A DNA stretch of 64,000 nucleotides from Myxococcales bacterium (GTDB lineage: Bacteria > Myxococcota_A > Polyangia > Nannocystales > Nannocystaceae). The notes beneath the pieces are model-generated. The model was given only the letters and a program-made list of their open reading frames with translations. It had not been told where the DNA came from and ran no database searches. A program made the position numbers and the translations under genes. Positions within the stretch are counted from its first letter, which is position 1; every line of letters begins with the position of its first letter. The DNA lies in NCBI GenBank assembly GCA_020633295.1, contig JACKDW010000010.1:302437-366436 (forward strand), read 5' to 3'. Shown in pieces: positions 37,983 to 46,728 of the stretch.

Positions 37983-38387
37983 TCATCGGTTCTTGCAACT
38001 CGATGTGCAGCCATCGCCCCCCTCTCGCTCGCCGTCATCACTCGTTGCGCCCGCGCTCGCGGATCCGTTTTCGCCGACTTCGTAGGTACAAAACGCCGAG
38101 CATCCGTCGCCGTCGAGCGAATTCCCGTCGTCGCACTCCTCCCCCAATTCGAGCACACCATCACCGCAGACGAAGCCGAGCACGCAGACAAAGAGCTGTT
38201 GATCGCACGCGCGCTCGGGGACATCGACGCCAGCGATCGTGACACAATCCGCGTCACTGATACACGGCTGCCCGACGATATCGTCGCCGCTGTAACAGCC
38301 GACGATCATACTCGCCGCGCCCAAGCAGGACATGACCCGCGAGCTCGATCGGCGATGTCGGCTCGAGCGCACGCTGCTTGAGCTCAT
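37983..38387 (-). CDS. DUF4215 Cys-rich lipoprotein
   Basis: 134 residues from the ATG at 38387, which overlaps the stop of the WD40 kinase gene as ATGA, so it is translationally coupled to it. A Ser/Arg-rich start precedes a short hydrophobic segment and a lipobox (SMIVGC). A DUF4215/Myxococcus Cys-rich repeat follows (FVCGDGVLELGEECDDGNSL, then DGDGCSAFC). The short C-terminal tail is rich in Gly, Asp and Ser and ends in CTSSCKNR. Its likely place is the outer membrane or cell surface. Coupling suggests it works with the kinase, for example as its envelope partner. Confidence 0.82.
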   Translation of the reverse strand: MSSSSVRSSRHRRSSSRVMSCLGAASMIVGCYSGDDIVGQPCISDADCVTIAGVDVPERACDQQLFVCVLGFVCGDGVLELGEECDDGNSLDGDGCSAFCTYEVGENGSASAGATSDDGEREGGDGCTSSCKNR

Positions 38388-41300
38388 CGACCAGCACTCC
38401 TCTCACACTCACGATACCGTCGCTCGGCCTGCTCGATCGGCTCGCCGAGCAGAAACTCGCGCTGCTCGGCCGGCACGCATACGCTCGTCGTCGCGCGGAT
38501 ACGCGACTGGAGTAAGTTCGCGTCGTCGAAGTTGACCCTCCACACCCGCGCGGTCCCGTCCCTCGATCCCGTGACGACGCGCTGATCGTCAGCGCTGAAC
38601 ACCGCGTGCAGCACCGCCGCCTTGTGGCCATAGAGCGTGACGATATCGCCCGTCCCGTTGGCGCTCCAGATCCTCGCGCTCCCATCGTCCGACGCGGTGA
38701 CGATCCGCGTGGCGTCGTGACTAAACGACGCCGAGCGGACGGGCTTCTCGTGTCCCCGGAGGACGACCCGCGCCGGTCCGCCCCGCGCGTCCCATATCCG
38801 CGCGGTCCCGTCCCACGACGCGGTCACGACCTGCGCGCCATCGGGACTAAACGACGCGTAGTAGACCGAGCCCTCGTGCCCGCGCAAGACCACGGGCTCA
38901 TCCGCCCCGTCGGCGCTCCAGATCATCGCGCTCCGATCGTCGGAGGCCGTCACGATGCGCTGCGCGGACGAGTCGAACGCCGCGTGGCGAATCTCGCCGC
39001 GATGCCCGAATAATGGGATCGTCGCGCCATCGCCGGCGAGCGGCAGGATCCAGGCGACTCCAGTCGCGCTCGCCAGGACTCTCGCCCGGTCGGGGCTCAA
39101 CACGCAAACGCGCAGCGTGCCGGGGAGCTGGATCTCGCTCGTGGAGAGCACTCTTGGCGGTCGCGCGGCCGAATTCCAGATCTTCACGGTCCCGTCGGCC
39201 GACGCTGTGAAGGTCCGCGCTCCATCTCGGCTCACGGCCGCGCACAGCACGTCCTGCTCGTGGCCGGCGAGCGACGCGTACGATCGCGGCTCGGCCCACG
39301 AGCTACGCCAGAGCTTCGCCTCGACGCTCGTCACGGTGAGGACATCGTGAGTCTCCCCGATGAACGCGACTCGATGCACCGGCGCGTCGTGTCCGCGCAG
39401 GATGAGCTCGCTGTAATTGGCGGCGATGTCCCACAGCCGCGCGCTCCCGTCCTCCGAGACCGTGACCAGTTGCTGGCTACCGGGCGCGAATTCAAGGCTG
39501 AGAACCGGGCGCGAGTGCCCGCGCAGGACCCTCTCGTCGAGATCGCGCAGCGACCACACGCGCGCGGTACCGTCGCGCGAGGCCGTGGCGATCACCTCCC
39601 CCTTCGGTCCGAAGCGCGCGTCGAGAATCTTCTCCCGATGTCCCCGAAGCGTCTGATACGTGACCTCGCCGGCGCCGCGTGGCAGCCTCCAGACGCGCGC
39701 GGTCCTGTCCCCCGACGAGGTGAGCACGAGGTCGCTGCTCGCCGGAGAGAACGACGCCGAATAGACGCTGCCCTTGTGTCCGCGGAGGACGTGATCCGCC
39801 TGGAGCTGCGCGCCCAGGTCGACTCGCTCGACGCGCCAGACACGAGCCGTTCGATCGTCGCCCGCGGTCACGACCAGAGCGCCGTCAGGGCTGAAGGATC
39901 CGTCGTACACCGTCCCGCGGTGGCCATTCAACACGAGCGGCTGGTCGGGTGCTGTTGACGCCAGCGCCCACACGCGCGCGGTCCCGTCGTCGGAGGTCGT
40001 GACGAGCCGCGCGCCGGACGAGCTAAAAGCGACCGAGCGCACGGCGGCGCTATGCCCCTCGAGTCTCGTCGGCGCGGCTCGACCCCTGACATCCCATACG
40101 ACCGCGGAGCCGTCGCGTGAGGCCGTGGCCACGGCCTCACCCGTCGGGCTGAACACGATCTCTTCGATCGAGCTCCCGTGGTGACCGAGCACCTCGGCCG
40201 AGCCATCGAGCCGCCACAAGCGCGCTATCCCGTCGGCGGACGCCGTGGCCACTCGTTCCCCGTCGGGGCTGCAGGCGATGTCGGTGACCGCGTCCCCGTG
40301 CGGGAGAACTCGTGAGGAGGTGCCGTCGGCGACCGGGAACAGTCGCGCGCTCCCGTCACGAGAAGCGGTCGCCAGAACCTCACCATCTGGGCTGAACCCC
40401 GCGGCGACCACGTATCCGCTGTGCTCGCGGAACACGGCCGCGCTCGCGGGTCGCTGCAGCGCTTCGACCGTCGCCGAGATCCAGCCGCGCGTGTTGACAG
40501 GGTCCTCGACCTCGCGAAGCAGCGCGAGCGCGATCGTCGGGTCCTCGTTCACGACGCGCGTCGCGGCCGCGAGTCGACTCGCGTCGCGGGCTCGACGACT
40601 CTCGCTCTCAGCGCGCGCGAGGTTCTGCTCAGCTCGGCGCTGCTGCTCCTCGGCTTTTTTGGTCGCCCTCCGCTGCCCCTCGAGCGCGCTCTTCGTCGCC
40701 TTCTCTGAGTTCTTGGCCCGTCGCTCGGACTCCTCCGCCGCCTGACGCTCGCTCTCTGCGCGCTCCTTCGCGGCCTTGGCGTTCTCGCGCGCGTCCTTCT
40801 CGCTTGCAAGCGCTCGCGTGGCTCTGTCGCGCTCGGCCTGCGCCTCGACCCGCGCGTCTTCGGCTGCCTGCTGCGCGGCTTCAGCTCGCTTCTGGGCGAG
40901 TAGCGCCCTGTCGCGCTCTCTCTCTGCCCGCACCTCACTCTCTGCGGCGGCCCGCCACTGATACGCGGCGGTGACGCCTAGCCCGGCCAGGATCAGCGCC
41001 GCGATCGCTAGTCCGGCCACGACTGCGCGTAGGCGACCACGCTGCTCGCGGGTCTCGATCGCCTCGAGCATGACTCGCACCGACTCGAAGCGCTTGTTGG
41101 GGTCCACCTCGAGGGCGCGATCGAGGACCCGCCGGAGCCACGTGGGGACGTTGTTGTCCGCCGGCGCGGGCGCGCGTCTCCCCGCCGTCACGGCGACGCT
41201 GAGCACCTTGAACGTGTCCCCGACGAACGGCCGCTGCCCGTAGAGTGCCTCCCACAGCGTAGCGGCGAGCGAGAACTCATCCGTGCGGACATCGGCGGAG

Positions 41301-42325
41301 AGGCCTAGAAATTGCTCGGGGGCCATATACGCTGGCGTCCCCATAATGGTGCCGGCGGCCGTCAGATCGACCGAGAGCGCGCTGCGTCGCTCTTCGTGGT
41401 CGAGCTCGCGCTCGCGCTCGACGTCTGCGCGCGCGAGGCCGAAGTCCATCACGCGCACTCGCCCGTCGTCCCCAACCATCACGTTGTCAGGCTTGATATC
41501 GCGGTGGAGCAGGCCCTCAGCGTGGGCGGCCGCGATGCCCCGGCCCGCTTGCTTAATGACTGAAAGAACCTGTCGCCACCCTGGCCGCTCCTCCTTGACC
41601 CACGCGCCGAACGTGCGCCCAACCACGAACTCCATCGACACCCACACCTGACCGCGGTGCGTCCCAACGTCGTGGACCGCCACCACGTTCGGATGCGCGA
41701 GCTTGGCGAGCGCCTGTGCCTCACGGTACAGCCGGGTTCGCGCGACGGCGCTGTCGTTGCCAAGGATCAGCTTGACCGCGACCTCGCGGTCGAGCTCCGG
41801 GTCATAGGCCGCATAGACAACCCCCATGCCACCAACGCCGAGCGTGCGCAGGATCTTCAGGCGACCGATATAGGCTTCGGGCTCGCGCTCGGGCTGGCGC
41901 CCGGGCTGGCCGAGCGGCCGCGTCGGCTCGCGGAAGCCGTCCTCGGACGAGAGGGACATAGTGTCAGCGTCGGCCACGTTTGCGTCGACGTCCGGCGAGA
42001 GCGCGTCCGAATCATTAAGCCCATCCAGCGCCTCGGGCGTTGCCTCCGCGTGATCCGTGGCGACCGTGTCATCGAAGGCCGCGTCGAGTTCACCATTCGC
42101 TTCCCGCGCTTCACAGCCTGGAGCGGAGTCATCGCCGCCGAGCGCAGCCGTGTCCTCGAACACGCCGCTGTCCACCAGGCGGCGATCGGCGCGCTCCGCA
42201 GTCGAAATGACGAGTTCATCTCCGCGCTCGTGACGCTCGTCGCGCCTCTCGCCGGCCTTACACCGGTCGACCCGCGTCTGATCGACGCCCCCCTGCCTCT
42301 TATCCACCTCGGGGGATTCTCCCAT
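38384..42325 (-). CDS. Ser/Thr protein kinase with coiled coil and WD40 propellers
   Basis: About 1313 residues from the ATG at 42325; a TTG at 42403 would add 26. The N-terminal 150 residues are acidic and disordered. The kinase domain follows (LKILRTLGVGGMGVVYAAYD, VAVKLI, HRDIKPDN, DFG), complete and probably active. One membrane helix (VVAGLAIAALILAGLGVTAA) separates it from a long coiled coil rich in Ala, Glu and Arg, and then about 15 WD40 repeats (GHRGTVYDGSFSPDG type). The propellers should sit outside the cytoplasm and sense ligands or partners. It closely resembles the kinase at 49655. It is coupled to the DUF4215 lipoprotein gene downstream. Confidence 0.93.
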   Translation of the reverse strand: MGESPEVDKRQGGVDQTRVDRCKAGERRDERHERGDELVISTAERADRRLVDSGVFEDTAALGGDDSAPGCEAREANGELDAAFDDTVATDHAEATPEALDGLNDSDALSPDVDANVADADTMSLSSEDGFREPTRPLGQPGRQPEREPEAYIGRLKILRTLGVGGMGVVYAAYDPELDREVAVKLILGNDSAVARTRLYREAQALAKLAHPNVVAVHDVGTHRGQVWVSMEFVVGRTFGAWVKEERPGWRQVLSVIKQAGRGIAAAHAEGLLHRDIKPDNVMVGDDGRVRVMDFGLARADVERERELDHEERRSALSVDLTAAGTIMGTPAYMAPEQFLGLSADVRTDEFSLAATLWEALYGQRPFVGDTFKVLSVAVTAGRRAPAPADNNVPTWLRRVLDRALEVDPNKRFESVRVMLEAIETREQRGRLRAVVAGLAIAALILAGLGVTAAYQWRAAAESEVRAERERDRALLAQKRAEAAQQAAEDARVEAQAERDRATRALASEKDARENAKAAKERAESERQAAEESERRAKNSEKATKSALEGQRRATKKAEEQQRRAEQNLARAESESRRARDASRLAAATRVVNEDPTIALALLREVEDPVNTRGWISATVEALQRPASAAVFREHSGYVVAAGFSPDGEVLATASRDGSARLFPVADGTSSRVLPHGDAVTDIACSPDGERVATASADGIARLWRLDGSAEVLGHHGSSIEEIVFSPTGEAVATASRDGSAVVWDVRGRAAPTRLEGHSAAVRSVAFSSSGARLVTTSDDGTARVWALASTAPDQPLVLNGHRGTVYDGSFSPDGALVVTAGDDRTARVWRVERVDLGAQLQADHVLRGHKGSVYSASFSPASSDLVLTSSGDRTARVWRLPRGAGEVTYQTLRGHREKILDARFGPKGEVIATASRDGTARVWSLRDLDERVLRGHSRPVLSLEFAPGSQQLVTVSEDGSARLWDIAANYSELILRGHDAPVHRVAFIGETHDVLTVTSVEAKLWRSSWAEPRSYASLAGHEQDVLCAAVSRDGARTFTASADGTVKIWNSAARPPRVLSTSEIQLPGTLRVCVLSPDRARVLASATGVAWILPLAGDGATIPLFGHRGEIRHAAFDSSAQRIVTASDDRSAMIWSADGADEPVVLRGHEGSVYYASFSPDGAQVVTASWDGTARIWDARGGPARVVLRGHEKPVRSASFSHDATRIVTASDDGSARIWSANGTGDIVTLYGHKAAVLHAVFSADDQRVVTGSRDGTARVWRVNFDDANLLQSRIRATTSVCVPAEQREFLLGEPIEQAERRYRECERSAGR

Positions 42326-42485
42326 GAGCGACGGCTGTAGTTCGACGGATCGCGGCTGCGCGAGCCGGGAGCTTCGGCCTCCAAGCCGGCCTGCGCGAAA
42401 CAACTCGCGTGATCTCGCGCGCGCTTAAGGGGATTTCATCGGCGATTTCCGCGGTGCGAGGAGAAGGCGACCGACGAGCGCAACG

Positions 42486-42927
42486 GTGCACCAGCTCGCC
42501 GCCCTGGCGGGCCTGCGCTGGCAGCCCGCCGACTGGGCCTTGATTGAAGCGGGTGTCTGTTCGGACATATTCTACTACTGGGTCATTGACGTGCTCGGCG
42601 CGCTCGAGCGCGGCGATCCTCCTGTTCTCTGGACCACGTCGGGATACCTGTTCCATCGTGCGGGCGTCCGCGCGGGCGCGCGCCTCGCTGCCCCAGGGGG
42701 CGCGCGCGTCCGGCTACGCGCTGCTCGATCTCAGCGCGGGGTACCGCGTCGGCCGACTCCAGCTCGATCTCCAGGTCGACAACGTGCTGAACCGTCGGTG
42801 GAAGGAGGGCGAGTCCAACTACGCCTCGAGGTTCAACCGCGACGACCCGCGCAGCGCGATCCCGGCGCTGCACTTCGCCGCCGGGCCGCCGCTAACGGTA
42901 CGCCTCGGGGCGACACTGTGGTTGTGA
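42486..42927 (+). pseudogene. Internally deleted copy of the TonB-dependent receptor 3' end
   Basis: Read in two frames, this matches three separated blocks of the receptor at 16934-19099. The first is HQLAALAGLRWQPADWALIE to LGALERG. The second is PPVLWTTSGYLFHRAGVRAG. The third runs from LPQGARASGYALLDLSAGYR to the end (ATLWL). Two deletions separate the blocks: a large in-frame one of over 100 codons and a small one that shifts the frame. It is on the opposite strand to the parent, with no start or signal peptide, so it is non-functional. Confidence 0.88.
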
Positions 42928-42981
42928 GCGCGATCCTGCGCGAGCCTGTCCGAGTCGCGTCCGCCTGAACCCGTCCAAGCG

Positions 42982-43233
42982 TCAATCGTTGGGCCCGGCC
43001 AGCTCAATCCAGGCACGGCCGACCTGGACATTCGTTCGAGCTCCCCGAACCTGCCATGCCGGATCCTGGGTCGTTTCGAGGAGCCACCCTCGCATAGCGC
43101 GTACCCGTCGGTAGATCTGCTGCCGAGGAACGTTCCGACGTGCGCCTATCTCCGCGAGCGATCGGCCCTCCGCGAGCAAAGGCGCAATCTCCGCACAGCC
43201 CGCGTATACCGGCGGATGGCCACGGCGTCCCAC
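42982..43233 (-). CDS. Small HTH protein
   Basis: 83 residues from a GTG at 43233. The middle (IAPLLAEGRSLAEIGARRNV, then PRQQIYRRVRAMRGWL) looks like a helix-turn-helix DNA-binding unit. The N-terminal MGRRGHPPVY is basic. There is no good ribosome site. The gene is divergent from the one at 43341 and might regulate it. A second, overlapping minus-strand frame exists but is less convincing. Family not recognised. Confidence 0.45.
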   Translation of the reverse strand: MGRRGHPPVYAGCAEIAPLLAEGRSLAEIGARRNVPRQQIYRRVRAMRGWLLETTQDPAWQVRGARTNVQVGRAWIELAGPND

Positions 43234-43340
43234 GACAGGCTTCTATCAGCGCTTCGGCAGCCCGTTCAAACGTGACAATTAAGCGTTTTAATGTAACGCT
43301 TATCAAAGAGACCACACCATACCGCCGAGGAGCCTAATTG

Positions 43341-43736
43341 ATGAGCACCCCTCCGACCTTCCTGGCGCCCCGAGTCATCAGCCTCGACGCTGGCTTCTGC
43401 GATCCCGCGCTGACGCGTCCCAGCCAGTTGGCCGTCTTCTGGCTCGTCGACGGTACGCGCGTCGAGTTCGCGGTCCGCGATGCGGTCGCGGTCTACGCGT
43501 GCGAGGGTCCGCGCCTCGAGACGCACCAACTCGTCGTCGCGCCACCCAGCGATCATGGTCGCGCGAACGTCACGATCGTCCAGCTTCGCGAACTCGCCGA
43601 GCTCAACGGCATGCCTGAAGTCCTACGAGCGCTCGAACTCCAAGAAGCCGGTCAACTCAAGGACGCCGCTCGATACGCGGCCGCCGCGGGCTCGCGTTGG
43701 CGTGGACTCGTCGACTACTTCGGCGGGCCTGCGTAG
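43341..43736 (+). CDS. Hypothetical protein with a truncated paralogue at 9487
   Basis: 131 residues. GAGGAG lies nine bases before the ATG at 43341. The protein begins with a beta-rich half (PRVISLDAGFCDPALT, AVFWLVDGTRVEFAVRDAVA), then conserved ACEGPRLETHQLVVAPPSDH and a helical end (ELAELNGMPEVLRALELQEA, RWRGLVDYFGGPA). It is probably cytoplasmic. The last 80 residues are nearly identical to the fragment at 9487-9726, so the C-terminal half has been duplicated. I do not recognise the family. Its neighbours are the small HTH gene (divergent) and a short minus-strand open frame. Confidence 0.72.
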   Translation: MSTPPTFLAPRVISLDAGFCDPALTRPSQLAVFWLVDGTRVEFAVRDAVAVYACEGPRLETHQLVVAPPSDHGRANVTIVQLRELAELNGMPEVLRALELQEAGQLKDAARYAAAAGSRWRGLVDYFGGPA

Positions 43737-43833
43737 CGGCGCCGTGAAGGCAGCGGTGCCCAGCACGCGCCGCTCGGCGCGCGTGCGCTGACCATCTCCA
43801 AGAGCAGATTGAGGCCGTGTGTCGCCGCGCTGA

Positions 43834-44133
43834 TCAGGCAATCGCCTCGCTCCGGCGATGTTGCTGCGTCGGCGCGTACGCGGTCACGGTCGCCGTCGGC
43901 CATCCGCTGAGCACGAGCATCTCGCCGCGCCCGAACTCGCGCTCTGGGTTCGCCTGCGTGATCTCGTACGTCCTCGCCAACGACGTCGAGACGCCTTGTC
44001 TCGCCACGCCGTCGACGGCGCGCGCGCGATTCTCTGGGCCGTCTTCGGACGCGGCGCGGGTCTCGGCGCGGCAATGCTCCACGCGGCGCTGCTCCGTTGG
44101 TCTGGAGAAAATCGCTCCACCTCGCCGATCCAC
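43834..44133 (-). CDS. Possible small hypothetical protein
   Basis: 99 residues. The C-terminal half (LARTYEITQANPEREFGRGE, then MLVLSGWPTATVTAYAPTQQ) reads like a real beta-rich protein with GC-rich third positions. The N-terminal half is charged and less clear, and the start is uncertain. It may be a remnant of a longer gene. No family recognised. Confidence 0.35.
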   Translation of the reverse strand: MDRRGGAIFSRPTEQRRVEHCRAETRAASEDGPENRARAVDGVARQGVSTSLARTYEITQANPEREFGRGEMLVLSGWPTATVTAYAPTQQHRRSEAIA

Positions 44134-44690
44134 CTGTCTCGCGGGGCTGCTCCCCGAAGCGTTGCAGCTGAGCGCCCAACAACTGGAGCTGGATCCACTT
44201 CTCGGCGTTCACGGCACGGCGAGGGTATCAAGCTCGACCGCGCGCCGCGTGTGTCGACTACCTATTAATGTCTCTCAGGACATCTCGGTCGCTCTCGCGC
44301 AGCGCGCGAGCGCGACAGCGAATGTTGCGCCGCCGCTGCACAGGCGCGAGCCTCCTGCTGGGAGGCCGGACGTGAGGGCGATGAGTGGCTCGGGCGCTCA
44401 CGGATCCGATCCGCTGCGCCGCCGAGCTCCTCCGCCGAGTTCCTCCGCCGGGCTCCTCCGCCGGGCTCCTCCGCCGGGCTCCTCCGTCGGACTCCTCCGA
44501 CGGGTCGGCTTCCCGAGCTTCGCCGCGCCGGAGCAGGGATTCAGCCACCAACGCTCGCCGCGCTCGGAGAAGCTCGACGCCGGCCAAACGCATTGTTCTC
44601 GCTATCGTGTTTTGGTATCCGATGGAGATGATGACGCTCCGGCATGCGAGCACAACAGAGCCACGACCTCGGTTGGCTCACACGAACATC
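44134..44690. other. Region upstream of the Rieske gene
   Basis: No supported gene. It holds a 13-bp tandem repeat. The open frame leading into the Rieske gene passes through that repeat, but a 13-base period is not compatible with a repeated protein motif, so I place the gene start later. Confidence 0.45.
44424..44501. repeat. 13-bp tandem repeat, 6 copies
   Basis: Units of GGGCTCCTCCGCC with small changes (first copy GAGCTCCTCCGCC, last GGACTCCTCCGAC) repeat six times. Confidence 0.85.
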
Positions 44691-45692
44691 ATGACGGAGC
44701 GCTTCCCGATGGATCCATATCCGTCGAGTTGGTACGCCGTCACCTTCTCCGACGAGGTCCCTCGCGGGGAGGTCAAGCGGGTGAACTTCCTGGGGCGCGA
44801 GGTGGTCGTCTTTCGCACGCAGTCGGGCGCGGCGGCCGTCTTTGAGGCGTATTGCCCGCATCTCGGCGCCCATCTCGGACGGGGTGGTACGGTCGTGGGG
44901 GAGGATCTTCGCTGCCCCATGCACGGCTTTCGATTCAACGTCGCGGGCGAATGCACAGGCGCGGGCGCTTGTCGGGGCAAGGCGCCCGGGGCGACGGCAG
45001 GCGTGCTCCCAGTGCGGGAGGTCGACGGAGTGATCTTCTCCTGGCACGGCGCCGACCAGCAGCCGCGGTCGTGGGAGCCGCCGCCGCTCGCCGAGCCCGA
45101 GTGGCGAACCACCGCGCGTCGCACGGTGATCGTTCGGACGCACCCCCAAGACCTGGGGGAGAACCTCTTCGATGAGGCGCATTTGATCGCCGTCCACGGC
45201 TACTCCGACTCGACGATGGAGCGCCCACGCGCAGAAGGGCACGTGATCTGCGGTTCAAGCCGCTTCAAGACGGGCTTCGACCTCGGCCCCTTCAAGCGCC
45301 GCAACGAGGCGAGCGTCTCGACGCAGCTCCACGGCCTGGGGATCTTCTTCACCGATCTGCACACTCAACCTGGAGACCTCAAATTTCGGACGGTGTTCAT
45401 GCCGACGCCGATCGAGCCCGGCGTCCTCGAGCTCCGCGTGAGCATCTGGATCAAGCAGGTGGACCAGGAGCTGGCGGCGCTGCCCTTGATCCGTCGACTG
45501 CCCAAGCGAACGCTCGAGTGGCTCATGGCGAGGATCCTACTCCTGACGATTAAGCACGACATGGAGCAGGATCAACGAGTGCTCGATCACCGGCGGCACC
45601 TCCCGCAGCCTGGCCTCGCGGCCAGTGACGGTCCGATCGCGGCGTATCGTCGATGGGCCCGGCAATTCTACCCGCAGGCGACCAACGCATAG
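44691..45692 (+). CDS. Rieske-type oxygenase, sterol/steroid class
   Basis: 333 residues from the ATG at 44691; other in-frame ATGs at 44622 and 44709 are possible and no ribosome site decides. The Rieske 2Fe-2S motifs are complete: YCPHLGAH and LRCPMHGF. The catalytic domain has ENLFDEAHLIAVHGY, the His pair that holds the mononuclear iron. The overall form resembles KshA, DAF-36/Neverland and SdmA oxygenases rather than ring-hydroxylating alpha subunits. It faces, tail to tail, a 3-beta-HSD-like gene. In Methylococcus, the SdmA/SdmB pair removes sterol C-4 methyl groups, so a sterol substrate is plausible but unproven. It needs an external reductase, which is not encoded nearby. Confidence 0.85.
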   Translation: MTERFPMDPYPSSWYAVTFSDEVPRGEVKRVNFLGREVVVFRTQSGAAAVFEAYCPHLGAHLGRGGTVVGEDLRCPMHGFRFNVAGECTGAGACRGKAPGATAGVLPVREVDGVIFSWHGADQQPRSWEPPPLAEPEWRTTARRTVIVRTHPQDLGENLFDEAHLIAVHGYSDSTMERPRAEGHVICGSSRFKTGFDLGPFKRRNEASVSTQLHGLGIFFTDLHTQPGDLKFRTVFMPTPIEPGVLELRVSIWIKQVDQELAALPLIRRLPKRTLEWLMARILLLTIKHDMEQDQRVLDHRRHLPQPGLAASDGPIAAYRRWARQFYPQATNA

Positions 45693-45705
45693 GCGACGGG
45701 TGGCG

Positions 45706-46728
45706 TCAGGCCCGGCCTGCGCGGAAGACCTCGGCAGCATGCCGGGCGCCCCGCGCGGTGGTGTAGAGCGGGACATACCCGATCTCGGCCTGGGCCTTGG
45801 CGATGCTGAAGTGGTGCGCCACCGCGGTGGTCTTGATCTCGCAGGCCCCGAAGGGCGGAGCGCCCCGACCCATCCGGGCCCAGACCTTCTCCCAGGTGGT
45901 GATCGCCGCCCGTAGCAGCCTCGTCGGGAGGGGCAAGTAGAGCGCGGGCAGGTTGAGCGCGCGGAGGACGAGGCGATTGAAGTCGTCGACCGCGATGGGA
46001 TCGCCGTCCGAGATGAAGTAGGCGCTACCCCCGACGGGTCCCCCTGGCTCGAGGCGCTCGGCTGCGAGCACATGGGCGAGCGCAAGGCTCTCGACGTGCG
46101 TGAGGTCGATGAGGGACGAGCGGCCGGCCCAGCAGGGGCGGAGCCCGAAGAGCGCCGCCGCGTCTACGACACGCGGGACGAATTGGCGATCGCCGGGCCC
46201 GTAGATGCCGCCGGGGCGCAGCGCGCAGGTCATGAGGCCCTGCGGATCGTTGGCGGCCAGGACCATGCGCTCGGCCTCGATCTTGGTCCGCGTGTAGAGG
46301 TCGGACGCGCCGCTCGCGTAGGGCAAGCGTTCGTCGCCGTCGCGGATCGGCGCCTCGCCGAGGACGACGTGGTTCGAACTCGTGACGACGAAGCGCCTCA
46401 CGCCAGCCTCGCGGGCGGCCGCGAGGATCGTCGCCGTGCCGGTGACGTTGGTGCGGTAGGTCTCCGCCACGACCGCGGGCGGCGCGTGCTCGTGGAGCGT
46501 GAGGCGCCCTGCGCAGTGGAAGACCGCGGCCGCGCCGACGCAGGCCCGGGCGCAGGTGGCCGGATCGGCGACGTCGCCGATCACCTGCTCGAGCCCGCCG
46601 GAGGGGTGCGGGACGCGGTCCAGCACGCACACGAGCGCGCCTCGCTCGCGCAACGCGGCGACGACGTTCTGACCGACGAAGCCAGCGCCTCCGGTCACGA
46701 CGCAGCGCTCCCCGTGGAGCACGCTCAT
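45706..46728 (-). CDS. 3-beta-hydroxysteroid dehydrogenase-like SDR
   Basis: 340 residues. The extended-SDR pattern is clear: NAD-binding TGGAGFVGQNV at the N-terminus, catalytic YTRTK (YxxxK) near residue 155, and TSSNHVV before it. ALRPGGIYGPGDRQF is the usual post-catalytic motif. The C-terminal part has hydrophobic segments like sterol-4-alpha-carboxylate 3-dehydrogenases (NSDHL, ERG26, SdmB). The ATG at 46728 overlaps the stop of the upstream FAD oxidase gene as ATGA, so they form an operon. With the neighbouring Rieske enzyme it could oxidise a sterol 3-hydroxyl during C-4 demethylation, which is an inference. Other extended-SDR substrates are possible. Confidence 0.85.
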   Translation of the reverse strand: MSVLHGERCVVTGGAGFVGQNVVAALRERGALVCVLDRVPHPSGGLEQVIGDVADPATCARACVGAAAVFHCAGRLTLHEHAPPAVVAETYRTNVTGTATILAAAREAGVRRFVVTSSNHVVLGEAPIRDGDERLPYASGASDLYTRTKIEAERMVLAANDPQGLMTCALRPGGIYGPGDRQFVPRVVDAAALFGLRPCWAGRSSLIDLTHVESLALAHVLAAERLEPGGPVGGSAYFISDGDPIAVDDFNRLVLRALNLPALYLPLPTRLLRAAITTWEKVWARMGRGAPPFGACEIKTTAVAHHFSIAKAQAEIGYVPLYTTARGARHAAEVFRAGRA

